Program-made: the position numbers and the translations under genes
Assembly (NCBI GenBank): GCA_951802425.1
Contig: OX637794.1
Coordinates: forward strand, 3,906,001-3,970,000
DNA: 64,000 nt
Source of the DNA: Clavaria fumosa
Lineage: Eukaryota; Basidiomycota; Agaricomycetes; Agaricales; Clavariaceae
Reading direction: 5' to 3'
Notes under the pieces: generated by a model
The model's database searches: none
Seen by the model: only the letters and a program-made list of their open reading frames with translations
What the model was told of the DNA's origin: nothing
Part shown: positions 11,142-22,384 of the stretch, one piece after another
Layout of the letters: each line of letters opens with the position of its first letter
Numbering within the stretch: the stretch's first letter is position 1

Positions 11142-12697
11142 ATGGAAAACTTCGACACTCTCGTTTTCCAGAATGCAGCCCAGGTGATGATGGAGGCACG
11201 GGTCATGGCGCCGGGTGAGGAATTGCCGGAGCGGGGGCAGGACAGTGAGTATGCGGAGTGGGTGCAGATGTATGGGGGTGATGCAGTATGTGGTGTTTCT
11301 TTCTTTCTTTTTCACTTTGCACTGACAAGTTTTCAGGATGATTTCCTTGCCGGCTATGTTGCCGCAATCAACGATGACGTGGAAGTGGACGAAGGACTTG
11401 TCCTCGTTGCACGAAGGCTCAAAAAGTGGCGAAGGCTCCATGGGGACGAATGGACCGCTGAGCGGAGGAGGAAACAGGAGGAGGCCGAAGCCGAACAGGA
11501 ACGTGTGGACGAGGAGAGGGCGGCCGCCGAGAGGGCCGCAGCGGAGGCGGAGGCGGAGGAGAGGCGGATGGAGGCGACGAGAGCTGCCGAGAAGAGGGCG
11601 CGCCTTATCGTGATCAGTGACAGCGACGACGATGGCGGGGCGGCGGCGGCGGCAACAACAACGACAGGAGCGGAGGAGCCTGCTGCAGCGGCGGCGGCAA
11701 CAATAACGATATCGCAGGATGTCACAGAGCTGCATGCGGACGAGGTGGCGACTGCAGAGGTAGAGACAGGAGAGGTGCATGTGGCAACGGCAGAAGATCG
11801 GGACGGTCATCGGACCGTGTGGGGAACCGATGGGGTGACGCCTGTCGGTGTTATCGAAGCGGCAGCAGTGAGTGCGGTGCCGCCCCCCATGTTGGAGCAT
11901 CGGGCGGGTGGGCGGATGACGGCGACACCGGTGTGGGTGGAGATCGCGAGGGGAGTAGCGGAGAAACGACGACGAGGGAGGACCGGAGCGGGAGCAGACG
12001 TCAGGTCCCGGGCTGTGCGACAGCCTGGAGATGAGGTAAGTGGTCGATTAAAATGTGTGAAGGTTTTTAGGTGTCTGATCTAATGAGTAGGAACACGATC
12101 TGGCTTGCAAGGAGTGCGCCCGGAAGTGGCGCACGTGCTACGGAGTGGAGGGGGTAGTGTGCCGGTGGTGCCGGACTTATAAGGTATTGTGCAGTGTATC
12201 GGCTGTATGAGGTAAGTAGTAGTGGATTCTTTCTGTAGTGGGGTGATGAGCCAACTGATCGGTGTGTTTCAGGAGTGAAAACTGAGAAGGCAGCGGTGTC
12301 CGGAATCAGAGGTAAGTCAAGAAAGTACTGGATCTGTGATAGCTAACATAGTGGAGCAGGTGCGAAGGCGGCAGAGGCGAGCGGCAGCAAGAGGCCAAGG
12401 CGAGGTGCGACGCGGGCACCGGTTCGCAAGGAGATGATGCTGGAGGAGGAGGAGGAGGAGGAGGATGAGATCGAAGACGACGACAGCGTGGAGCTGGTGG
12501 AGGAGCCGCCGGCAAAGAGGAAGAAGGCGGAGGCAGGTCCCAGCCGAAAGGGAAAGGAGCGGGAGATGGCGCCAGGCGTGTCCGGATGGAAGGCACTGGA
12601 GAGAGCGCTCAAGATGATGGAGAGGGGGGCGGATCAGGTGAAGGCTGGGGCGGAGCTTCTCTGGATGCTCCTTCTCAGCGAGTTGTTTACTGTATAA
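11142..12697 (+). CDS. zcA: antisense accessory gene of Ty3-A, coiled-coil protein with a six-cysteine cluster
   Basis: Proposed exons: 11142-11285, 11337-12035, 12091-12193 (or 12211), 12273-12311 and 12360-12697, giving about 440 residues. Introns of 48-79 bp have GT-AG ends, and the phases fit throughout. The first two introns are phase 0. Exon 2 holds a Glu/Ala/Arg-rich helix (about residues 90-150), an acidic ISDSDDDGG stretch and Ala/Thr tracts. Exon 3 holds Cys 287, 290, 297, 305, 308 and 315 spaced C-x2-C-x6-C-x7-C-x2-C-x6-C. Exon 5 has a polyacidic run, a basic PAKRKK (possible nuclear signal) and an amphipathic helix (ALERALKMMERG). The gene starts 160 bp inside the LTR and ends 232 bp from the pol stop, tail to tail with it. 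If the strong gtaagt donor at 12212 is used, an in-frame TGA (12208-12210) precedes it; the weaker donor gtgtat at 12194 avoids the stop in the same phase. Function unknown; the cluster suggests zinc and nucleic-acid binding. Confidence 0.75.
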
Positions 12698-12929
12698 ATG
12701 TTTTCTGTTTTCTTTTTTTTTTTTTTTTGAATGGAGTGGAATGTTGTGTGGGAAAAGTGAGTTAGAGGGCGAGGGTGTAAGGAAAAGGTTAAAAGAACAT
12801 TGGGTATGAGGTTTGGAATTGTCCGAAATTTCCTTTTTTTTTTTTTGTTTTTTTTTTTGTTGGACGTTTGGGCGTTGATCAAATCAATGAAAATTATGGG
12901 AAAATAAAGGATACAATAGAGAAAGATGC

Positions 12930-13924
12930 TTAACGGCGAGGCCGAAGTTTTCGGGTTGTTCTGGAGTGTTGCAGACGAGTTTCCGGAGCGTCGGTATCGG
13001 CAGCTTCATTGTCGGATTCATCAGATAGTTCGGCAGCTTGGCTTTCCCTATCTCTGGTATCGATGGAGTTATGTGAGGCCTCGTGTGTTTGATAGCATGA
13101 GATGTCCTCGTTTATCTCCGTCATTTGGTCGATGATAGATGTGACCGGAATCGATGTTTGTGACCATGGATAGTAGGGAATGATGCAGAAAGCTGCATAG
13201 TGGATCTTTGAGACGGCGCTGTCGAGTTCTGAGAGAATATATGCACCATATTGAGTTCGGCAAACAACGATCATCGGTCCGAAGAATTGTGGTTTGTCTT
13301 TCGGTTTAGTTCCATTTCTATGGCTGAGTTGTGGATCAATACTAGCGATCCGGGTTTGAAATTGTAGTCGATAATGGAGTTCCGGTGTGCGTCAATGAAC
13401 TGCTTGACAGATTGTTTTTGGGCAGCAAGTACTTTATCAGCGATCGTCGCTAGATCTTCTTCTCATTTTTGTAGTTGGCGGGCTCGAAGGGTTATCAGTT
13501 CCGCAGTAGTCATCGGGGCATCGGCGGTCGGAATTAGATATGTTGCTTTGGATATGTCAAAAGGGAAAAGCAGTTCAATGCTGTGTGCAATGTAAAATGG
13601 AGAGTGACCAGTGGATTGTTGGATTGTGGTTCGTTCTGCCCAAATGACTGAGGGTAACACATCCGGCCATTTCGATTCGTCTCCGTCTGCTGCTTTGATT
13701 AATGACTCGCAGACTGACCGGTGGGCACGTTCGATGACTCCGTTAGCACAGGAGTTATATCCGGAGATACAGATGTGACAGATTCCATACCTTTTCTTGA
13801 GGAAATCGAGGGCCTTGATAAATGGGGTACCATTATCCGTAATGATCTCTTCTACTGCTCCCCATCAGCATAATATATCTTCAAATATGAAGGTTCTGAG
13901 AAGTTGGGCGGTCTCGTTTCGTAG
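12930..13924 (-). pseudogene. Ty3-A integrase, C-terminal half and pol tail
   Basis: Continues the integrase split by Ty3-C1. It has the second catalytic Asp in EIITDNGTPF, the Glu in NGVIERAHRS, then VIWAERTTIQQSTGHSPFYI and the tail GPMIVVCRTQYGAYILSELD. It ends with an acidic then basic C-terminus at the stop at 12930. Lesions include a TGA at about 13863 after EDILC (CGA to TGA) and a stop before EEDLATIAD. No chromodomain is visible after the tail, unlike in Ty3-B, C and D. Confidence 0.85.
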
Positions 13925-13929
13925 CGGTC

Positions 13930-14218
13930 TGTTAGGATCGCTTATGTAAGCCATCCCAAAGTGCAGTTGTGGAGAAACTGGGGAGGGTTGTTGGAAGGTC
14001 ACATGACCTGTGGCTGTGGTCAGATTACATAATCGTAAGATCACATGACCTGGGCCTGGGCGCATCACGTGATCCGAGGGTCCGAGCATGGGAACGCCGG
14101 CAAGTGCCGAAGCGTTCGCTATATATACTGCATCCTTTCCATTTTTGTACTCTTTTCCCCTTATCTTAGTATTGTCGTCATGACCTTACGCTTAAGTTGT
14201 GTGAGACCCAGTCTGATA
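13930..14218 (+). repeat. Ty3-C1 5' LTR
   Basis: The partner of 19253-19541. It contains several tcacatgacc and cacgtgat (E-box-like) words and a TATATATA run at 14120-14127, which would serve as the promoter of the element. The internal region starts taatactaagatccgcc; I could not name the tRNA primer. Confidence 0.93.
14120..14127 (+). promoter_or_regulatory. TATA box of the C-family LTR
   Basis: TATATATA lies about 90 bp before the LTR end and is repeated at 19443-19450. In the minus-strand C3 left LTR, a tatatata run near 53220 corresponds to it. Confidence 0.5.
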
Positions 14219-14792
14219 TAATACTAAGATCCGCCTGTCCGCCCTAGCCCCGTGTCCTAACCTGGCTAGCCTGGACCCTTAATTTCAAACTGTGACACGT
14301 TGTCACAGCTCAGCCCCTATCATCCTCTTCTCCTTTACCCTGCCCGCGGTGTGTAACAGAACCGCGCGAAATTTTTACTGTGTGTAGATACACATGACCA
14401 GACCCAGAGGAAGTCAACTGTGACCCTCCCCAAGTGATACCGAGTGCCCAAGGCCCGGAACTTTGTTTTACAGCTACGTACCAGTGAATCGTGTAGTGTA
14501 CAGGGCAAGGAAAGGCCCCTACATAGTCTTTCTGTAGTTTCCTGGTCCAGTGGACAGGGCCCTTGCTCTGTGACCATTGTCAGAAGGGCGCACGGGCAAC
14601 TCATTAGGAGTTGTGGAGCAACCACCTGGGACACCATTTGGGCCCCACGTTAACAAAAGTTTCATAGAATAAGAGTTCTATAGGTACATAAGTACACAGA
14701 AGAGCAGCCTAAGAGGACAGGACTGTTAAGAGATCAAAGAAATCCTGAGTGCCCAAGGCCCAGAACTTTATTTACAGCATCCAGGGCCTGTG

Positions 14793-15581
14793 ATGGCAGA
14801 CCATGTCGCCCTGCCTGTAGCCCAACCTATGAGGCTTGACCTATCTGTTGCCCCCTTTGATGGGCAGAAAAGGAACTTCCGTACATTCCTCTGATCCCTT
14901 TGCCTCCTGTTTATGGCGAACCCGACTGTCTATGCTGTGGACCTGGTGAAGGTCCTTTTTGCTCTGAGCAAAATTACTGGAGAAGGATTCGCTGCAGAGT
15001 GGGCAAATATGAAGGCGGAAGAGATCCTGGGTAGTGGCGAGGCCAGAACCTGGGCAGAGTTTGTGGAGGAGATGAAGCGCACATTCGATGACCCGAATGA
15101 CCATGCGACTGCCCTTGCCGATATTGCAGGGCTGAAACAGGGTGCCATGACAGCACCAGAGTTCTTCGCGAAATTTGAGACGCTGTTCCGACGGGCAAAG
15201 TTGAGTGCAGAGAAGGACTCAGGAATCCTAGTCCATTGGCTGGAGTTGAACCTGAGTAGGAGGTTGGTGGAGAGAATCTATGGTGTCTCCCTGATGCCAG
15301 AGACATATGGAGAATGGAAGGTGCTGGCTGAGAGGCTTGATGCCCAGCAAAGGCGACTGGATGGGATACTCACGGAACGGACACCGCAACCCACTGTGAC
15401 CCCCGCGCGACCCACCGCGACCCTACTGCGACCTGCCGTGACCATTTCACAACCTCTTGTGACCCCTCTGCTGTGTACTCCAGATGTGGCCATGGCCCGA
15501 GGATGGGCCCCTGCTGATGAGAGATGTTGTTTCCGATGCCACCAGACTGGCCATGCTGTCCGTTTTCTGCCCCCTGCCTGA
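14793..15581 (+). pseudogene. Ty3-C1 gag
   Basis: Starts MADHVALPVAQPMRLDLSVA and continues through the capsid-like helices (AAEWANMKAEEILG, TWAEFVEEMKRTF, GAMTAPEFFAKFETLF) to a CCHC-type knuckle CFRCHQTGHAV. An in-frame TGA at 14892-14894 replaces the Arg codon (CGG) seen in the C3 copy. One extra T near 15570 shifts the frame inside the knuckle, so its last cysteine is lost and translation would stop at 15581. Confidence 0.9.
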
Positions 15582-16428
15582 TATGCATCTGCAGGCCCCA
15601 AGGGCCCAAACCCGGGCAGCACCATGTGCCCCCCAAATGGCGGAGGGATATGAGAAAGAGATTGCATGGCTCCGAGCCTGCATAGAGCTGTGTGAGAGAG
15701 AGAGGAGGACTCCCACTGGGGAGAAGAAGTGTGCCAGCCCCCTTTCCGTCCCTGTGCCTGCTGCAAGTATACCCTGATATACTATCTTGCAGCAGAGACA
15801 TACCTGAATTGGGGCTGAGGTGAAGGAGGAAGTGAGACTGGCAGAGCGCCTAACCAGAGTGCGGCCAGAAGTGTGGAAACATGTGCCATGAGAGCTAGCC
15901 ATCCAGGTGCACTTGGAGGCTTTCAGCACTGGCAAAGGGACCACAATGAAGGCCCTTGTTGACTCAGGGTGCACCAACTGCTTCATGGATTTGGAGTGGG
16001 CGAAAGGAGTGGGACTGGAGCCATCTCTCCTGCTGAACCCAATCACCATGTATAATGTGGATGGGACACAGAACAGGAATGGAAAGGTCCGGTATGGGAT
16101 AGAGGTGCTGGTGAGAGTTGGTGACCACCAGGAGCGGATCCACTTTCTGCTGGGAAAGACCCAGTCCCACAAGGTCATCCTTGGGCATGACTGGCTCAAG
16201 CAGCATAACCCGGATATCGACTGGCAGAAGGCGGAGCTGAGCCTTACCTGCTGCCCCCCACAGTGTTCCCCATCCCCTCGAGCCCCTGCACCCCTGAAAA
16301 CGAGTACCCTCGCATCCACGAGTATTCTGGACACCCGTTTTCCCAACTCTGGCCCTACCCCCGATTGGCCCAGCTGCTACCCTTTGGTGTTTAGTGAAGC
16401 GAAGTGGGATGAACTTCCCTGCTCCTGA
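15582..16428 (+). pseudogene. Ty3-C1 gag tail and aspartic protease
   Basis: In the shifted frame the gag tail continues (PLPDMHLQAPRAQTR). After two TGA codons and a third at CATGTGCCATGA it reaches the retropepsin: ALVDSGCTNCFMDLEWA (about 15950-16000) and VILGHDWLKQHNPDIDW. Comparison with C2 shows that the TGA before IGAEVKEEV and the one before ELAIQVHLEA both stand where C2 has CGA. A lost A in the run near 16455 shifts frame again before the RT. Confidence 0.88.
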
Positions 16429-16493
16429 CCAGACTTCGATATTAAGATCGAGTTCAAAAGGACCCTGAGCACCTCTCCTCCAAGCTGTATTCT

Positions 16494-19241
16494 TTGACAC
16501 AGCAGGAGATGGTGGAGATGAACCGTTGGGTGGATGAGCAGCTTGCTTCTGGACGAATCCGGCCCTCAAAATCCCTGTATGCCAGCCCCTTCTTCTTCAA
16601 ACATGAGAAGGACAAACTGTGGCCAATCATCGACTACTCGAGGCTGAATGCACACCTGATCAAGGACAAGTACCCCCTCCCCCGCATCCGAGACACAGTG
16701 GATGTGCTTAAAGGAGCGTCAATCTACTCTAAGATTGATGCAAAGGGAGGTTTCCCATCTATGCAGGTCTGGCCCGAGCACCAGCACCGCTGCGCCTTCC
16801 TGACACCCCGTGGACTCTTCGAACCAGCTGTCATGTGGTTTGGACTGCAGAATGCCCCTGCTACCTTCCAATGCTTCATGAATCATGTGTTGAGGGAGGA
16901 GATTGCAGGAGGACATGTGAGGGCCTATGTGGATGATGTCATTGTGTTTGCAGAGGACTTGGCTACACACCGGTACTGGATGGATCAGGTCTTGAGGAAG
17001 TTTGGAGAGAATGGGTTGTGTCTCAAACTCAGTAAATGTGAGTTTGAGAAGAGTGAGATCATCTTCCTGGGGATGAAGATCTCCCACAACAGACTAGAGC
17101 ATGATCCGGCCAAGGGTGCGGCAGTCCGAGATTGGCCACGTCCTAAGAATGTGAAGGATGTCCAGAGGTTCAATGGGATGCTGAACTACCCCCGCCAGCA
17201 CATCCCAAATCTTTCTGCCTGGGCAAAGCCACTCTTCCAGCTGACTGGGAATGTTCCGTGGAAATGGGAGGAGGAGGAGGAAGCAGCCTTTCGAGATCTC
17301 TGCCAGGCACTCGTATCGGCCCCAGTCTTGGCTCTGCCTCAGGACAAAGGGAGATGGAAGGTAGAGACAGATGCAAGCAACCTGGCAACTGGTGGAGTGC
17401 TCTCGCAGCTGCAGACGGATGGAACCTGGAGAGTTGTTGACTATATCTCCAAGGCCCTCACTGCAGCTGAGAAGAACTACAATGTGTACGACAAGGAGTT
17501 CTTGGCTGTGATTCGGGCACTTCGCGAGTGGCGAGCATACCTCATTGGAGCAGAGGAGACGATTGAGATCTGGACAGACCATGCAAACCTCCAGTACTTC
17601 CGGAAGCCCCAGAAGTTGAAGCCGAGGCAGGTTTGTTGGGTTGGAGAGCTCCAGTGCTTTGACTTTGAGATAAAGTACCGCACTGGCAAGTCAAATACAA
17701 AGGCAGATGCACTCTCCCGGAGACCGGACTATGGAGAGATGGTGGAGGAGGATGCACCGGTGCAGGTTTTCCCGGAAATGGAAGTCCATGTGTCATTCAC
17801 ATCGGAAATGGAGACGCTACTCCAGAAAAATAGCGCGGTACACACACAGAAGCCAGAGGAGCTTGATGATGAGTGGACACGAGATCATGCTGGACTCTGG
17901 CGAAAGGGGATAGTCACTTGGGTCCCCCTAGGAGCTTGTGAGGCCGTTCTCGAGTTTGAGCATGACCTCCCCACTGCTGGACACCCTGGGCCCCGGAAGT
18001 TGAGAGCAGCACTAGTGAAGGGTTATTGGTGGCCAGACATGGTAAAAGATGCAGATCGGTATGCTCAGGGGTGCGAGACTTGCCAGCGGATGAAGCCTGA
18101 CCGTACCAAGCATGCTGCCCCACTGCACCCCCATCTGGTGCCTGATGGTCCCTGGTCGGTGATCTCATGGGACATAGTCGGTCCCCTCCCCCTCTCCCGT
18201 GGACATAATGCCATCCTTGTTATTGTTGACAAATTCATGAAATGGACACTGCTTGAAGTGATCGGGCTCGACCTCACAGGACTTGGAGTGGCACGTCTCC
18301 TCCGGGATCAAGTGTTTTGTGACCATGGAGTCCCTCACAAGGTTGTGAGTGACTGGGGGTCCCAGTTCGTGTCCTGCTTCATGAAGGAGTTCTACTCCAT
18401 GATCTGGGTAAAGGCAAATCCAAGTACTGCCTTTCATCCACAGACTGATGGACAGATGGAATGGGCGAACCAGGAGATGGAGATCTATCTCCGGGCTTAC
18501 GTGGACCATCTCCAGGATGACTGGGCTGAATGGTTGTCCACTGCAGAGTTTGCTCTTAATAATCGTGAGCACTCAGCGACAGGACAGACACCTTTCTTCC
18601 TCGATTATGGATGACACCCATGGAATGGGGGGCTCCGGCCACCTTCTGAGGTGAACCCGGCGGCAGACGAGTGGATGGCTAAGCTCACGGAGTCCTGAAG
18701 AGCAGCCAAGGAGGCAATGGAGAAAGCGGTGGCAGCAATGAAGAAGAGCTACGATAAGGGGAAACGCCCAAGTTGGGAGTACTCTGAGGGAGATCTGGTC
18801 TGGCTGGATACTAGAAACTTGAAGATGGACCGGCCCTGTAAAAAGCTTGACAACAAGAGAGCAGGCCCCTTTGCAGTTGAGGAGAAGGTGGGACCTGCTG
18901 GGTATCACCTCAAGCTCCCTCGGGCCTGGCGCATCCATTGGGTCTTCAATGAGTTGCTGTTGACACCATACCATCCCCCTTCCTTCCCTTCTCAGAACCT
19001 GCCTCCCCCTCTGCCCCCTACGATTGATGATGACCACCTGGAGTATGATGTGGAGGTGATCCTTGATGTTAAGAAGGTGGGATGTGGGGTGAAGTACTTG
19101 GTGAAGTGGTTGGGATATCCAGTGGAGGAAAACACTTGGGAGCCCCATAGGAACCTCACTAACGTAATGTTGCTTCTCTGGGACTTCTTCCTCTCCCACC
19201 CTGACAAGGCCAAGCTAGCTGGTTGGGACGCCCAGCCTTAA
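16494..19241 (+). pseudogene. Ty3-C1 pol: RT, RNase H, integrase, chromodomain
   Basis: A long open stretch (16494-18614) has RT (PIIDYSRLNAHLIKDKYPLP, AYVDDVIVF), RNase H (VETDASNLATGG, KALTAAEKNYNVYDKEFLA), an integrase zinc finger (CETCQRMK) and a core with SWDIVGPLPL, VVSDWGSQF and a WANQEMEIYL helix. In the core the usual DG is DW and TERAN is MEWAN. A TGA at 18612-18614 falls where Trp is expected (YG-stop-HPW). A second TGA lies near 18697. The chromodomain (EYDVEVILDVKKVG, YLVKWLGYPVEENTWEP) closes the protein at 19239-19241. Confidence 0.92.
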
Positions 19242-19252
19242 GAGGGGGGTGA

Positions 19253-19541
19253 TGTTAGGATCGCTTATGTAAGCCATCCCAAAGTGCAGTTGTGGAGAAA
19301 CTGGGGAGGGTTGTTGGAAGGTCACATGACCTGTGGCTGTGGTCAGATTACATAATCGTAAGATCACATGACCTGGGCCTGGGCGCATCACGTGATCCGA
19401 GGGTCCGAGCGTGGGAACGCCGGCAAGGGCCGAAGCGTTCGCTATATATACTGCGTCCTTTCCATTTTTGTACTCTTTTCCCCTTATCTTAGTATTGTCA
19501 TCATGACCTTACGCTTAAGTTGTGTGAGACCCAGTCTGATA
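19253..19541 (+). repeat. Ty3-C1 3' LTR
   Basis: The 289-bp partner of 13930-14218, directly followed by the CGGTC target duplication, after which the Ty3-A integrase resumes. Confidence 0.93.
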
Positions 19542-19546
19542 CGGTC

Positions 19547-20735
19547 TTGCTTCTGGATATGTGAATAATGAACATCGGGCATGGACAAGGAGGCAAAAAC
19601 CGCAAGCCCTGGGTAGGAACATGGTGTCAATGTGCACTCAATGGAAAAGACCAGCCAGGGTGGCAACTGTCGGTGGAATAAAAATCTTCCGGATTTGTCG
19701 GGTCTGACACTGGTGACAAGTACGGACAAACCATTTTACGTCTTGATCCAACACCAGCCACCAGAACCGATTTAAGATATGCGTCCAGATAACGTAAACA
19801 CCTTTGTGGCCAAGTGAATCGTGTGACTCAGTGATAATTCCAAGCCGCTTGTGGTCCGGAGGTACTACCTGGTGGCATCCGTTAGGTCAGTGATGCCATA
19901 GCTTGTCATCAAGGATGAAGAAGTTGGATGCGGAGCGGACTAATCGTCGGAACTGGTTTGCGTTGATGCCAGATGGATGGATCGGGTTTCGAAGGAAAGA
20001 TTCAATTTTGCGGATCTGGTCTTCTCTTTTCTTGGCTGCATCTGACTGAGGGATAAGAATGGTGGAGGATTTATTGGGGGCTGGTGGATCATCGGATGGT
20101 ACCGTCGAGTTGAGTAGCATCAATCCTGTGGGAGGTTGGAAGCCAGTATGAGCAAGACCGGAGGGGGGTGCATCAGATGGGTAGTGAGATTTCGGTGTTC
20201 GATTCATGTATTCCATAGTGAACATGTAGCTCCGATCGATCCACTCTTCATGATCTTCGGACTCGGTGTCTTCCTCACCATCTCCGGCACATCAGCGTGA
20301 TAATCCGTCAGCTCCGGTATGTTTATCTGCAGGGATGTGAACAAGGTCGAAATCGAAAAGTAGTATACTGGCAATCCATTGATTCATGGCAGCATTTGGC
20401 TGAATGTCTGGGTTGTTTAGCATACCCTTAATAAATTTGGCGTCCATTTCGACAGTGAATTTTGGAAGGCCGACAAGGTAAATCCGGTACGATCGAAGGG
20501 TGCGAAACAGTCCATATAACTCGATTTTTGCTTGAGAGTATCGGGCCTCACGTTTGTTCCAGGTTATCGATCCGAACCTAGATGGGTACCGGATTCCATC
20601 TTCTCCTGTTTGAAATAGCGCAAAGCTGACGGCGATGTTGGACGAGTCAACGGCCATAATAACGGGCCATCCAGAGCGGTAATTGATTGGTCGAACAGTG
20701 GATGAGTTGACTATTGCATCTTTAAGTTGGTCCAT
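19547..20735 (-). pseudogene. Ty3-A RNase H and integrase N-terminal half
   Basis: RNase H (20292-20735) reads IMAVDSSNIAVSFALFQTG, YSQAKIELYGLFRTLR and HIPADKHTGADGLSR. It is followed by a spacer and the integrase zinc-binding region (SHDSLGHKGVYVIWTHIL ... CHQCQ) and the first catalytic Asp (GVHIDTMFLP). The frame is cut at 19542 by Ty3-C1 and resumes at 13924. TGA codons after GLSR and after LWHH are both consistent with CGA to TGA. Confidence 0.87.
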
Positions 20736-22283
20736 CGAATTTTGCTCTTCTTCTTCGAACTTGAATGGAACGTCTTTACGGGTTAGGCTGACAAGTGGTT
20801 GGGCAAGTACGGCATAGTTTTTAATGAATATCCGGAGCAGTCCACAAATGCCTAAAAATGATCTGACATCTGTGAGTGTTTCGCATGGAGGCCAGTTTCA
20901 GATGCGTTGAACATTGGAAGCATCCGGAACTCGCCCTTCGTATGTGCATGTGTGTCTGGTAACAATTGTTTCGGGGGTGCAAATTGTCGTTTTCTTGCCA
21001 TTAAAGGTTCCTCCAACTATCTTGACTCATTGGAGCACCTGGTTGACGTCATTCAAATGCTCCCAAACGAACTGCCATATTTGCGGATTCTCCAGAATTG
21101 TTTCATAAGTGCCGTCCAGAAGCTCATATCAGGTTTCCGGGCCTTTAATCGCTACATCATCCACAAATGGAATGGTTACGTGCGGAATTTCGTCTTGCAG
21201 GATATGCATGATGTCTCCGTGCATAATTTGCATCGCATTGGTGTATCCCATTGGGATGCAAGTGAGCCGTTTGGCTCCGAGAGGGGTTTGAAATGTGGTA
21301 AGGTCTCGGCTTTGCTCGTCGAGAGATCGTTGATCGAAGGAGATGAATAAATCGAGTGTTCCGTAGCATCCACGTCTGGCGAATGATTCCGCAAAAACCT
21401 CCATTATCGGGGGAACCACGGAGTTGCCGATTGTGACTTTGTTCAATGGCTGGAGGTTATGTACGAGTCGGAGAGACTTTCCGTCCTTCTTTAACATGCA
21501 AAACCACTGGGACCAATAGGAGGAGTTGGACTCTTCGTAGACTCCGGCTGCTATCTTGTCTCGGATAACCTTCAGGACTTCGTCATAGATGCCGGGAGGA
21601 ATCGGTATATTTTTGAAGACCCAAGGAACATGTTCAACTGTCGGGATGATAATCGGATCGAAGTATTTTGCATCGAATCGCCCCTTTTCGGTCTCCGTCC
21701 AAGCGAAGGCATCTTCCTGGGCTTTAATAAGATAGTGAACAAGTTTTTCTTTGTCCGGCCATAAAAATCCGGTGGGGTTTGTGTTATGCACATCTTTCCG
21801 GTCTTGAGTATATCGGAGACCAGGGGTGAAATCGGGGGGGTGTGTTGGAAGAATCGGTATATCGGCTAGGGGTTCCAGATGCCGGCGTCGAACAATCTGG
21901 AATTCTTTGGGTACTATTGCTTTGATCGGATTGACACGATTCGCCACTTTCTTATATTTCTTTCCTAGGTAAACTGGCAAGACGGTGTCTGTGGACGGGA
22001 AATTCATTTCGGAAGTTTTGTTGTACAAGGGGTATACCACATTCGGATGTGTCGGTTCACATCCGACAGCGACTGGGGAATCAACGGAATGGAGAGAAAT
22101 GTCTGAGACTCTGATATGAGGAAGGGGATCAAGAGGGGCTAAATTTGCAAAGGAAGACGATGAGGGATTCTGAATGGAAGTGGAAAAGATGGCTGGAGTC
22201 TCGTATTTGGGTATAGTTTCCGTGTCCGCACTGATCGGAGGTAAGTCCATAGATTTGTGGATGTTCGAGGCTCCAGCCATCAA
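20736..22283 (-). pseudogene. Ty3-A reverse transcriptase
   Basis: Starts from a linker (KKYKKVANRVNPIKA) and runs through ESNSSYWSQWFCMLKKDGKS, LRLVHNLQPLNKVTI, GTLDLFISFDQRSLD and the catalytic FVDDVAIKGP. A TGA directly after GPET (21127-21129) replaces an Arg codon. The RT thumb and the start of RNase H follow in 20736-21126, with further lesions. The YxDD box is of the FVDD type and keeps both Asp residues. Confidence 0.88.
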
Positions 22284-22384
22284 AAATCCGGATCTGGTTT
22301 CTTGTTATTTTTGTGGACTGGGATTCACTCTTTTGTTGGCACTATGATTTGTTCTCCTGTGTTTGGATTGTTTAGAATGAGGTC

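Larger units (their letters stand above)
13930..19541 (+). mobile_element. Ty3-C1: complete gypsy (chromodomain) retrotransposon nested in Ty3-A
   Basis: Two 289-bp LTRs (13930-14218 and 19253-19541) start TGTTAGGATCGC and end CTGATA. A perfect 5-bp target duplication CGGTC lies at 13925-13929 and 19542-19546. A polypurine tract (aagaggggggtga) precedes the 3' LTR. The LTRs differ at only about four positions by eye, so the insertion is the youngest dated here. It is nevertheless coding-dead: frameshifts near 15570 and 16455 and several TGA codons. Related copies are C2 to C5 (26321-29460, 53128-58699, 59479-60359, 62098-63537). Confidence 0.95.

Noticed and set aside
12930..13274. The minus-strand acidic frame as a separate gene
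   Set aside because: It is the normal tail of the Ty3-A pol (GPMIVVCRTQYGAYILSELD follows the integrase) after one frame change.
15278..16569. Several long minus-strand frames within Ty3-C1 gag and protease
   Set aside because: They mirror the plus-strand coding sequence, and the equivalent shadows appear opposite gag in C2 and C3.
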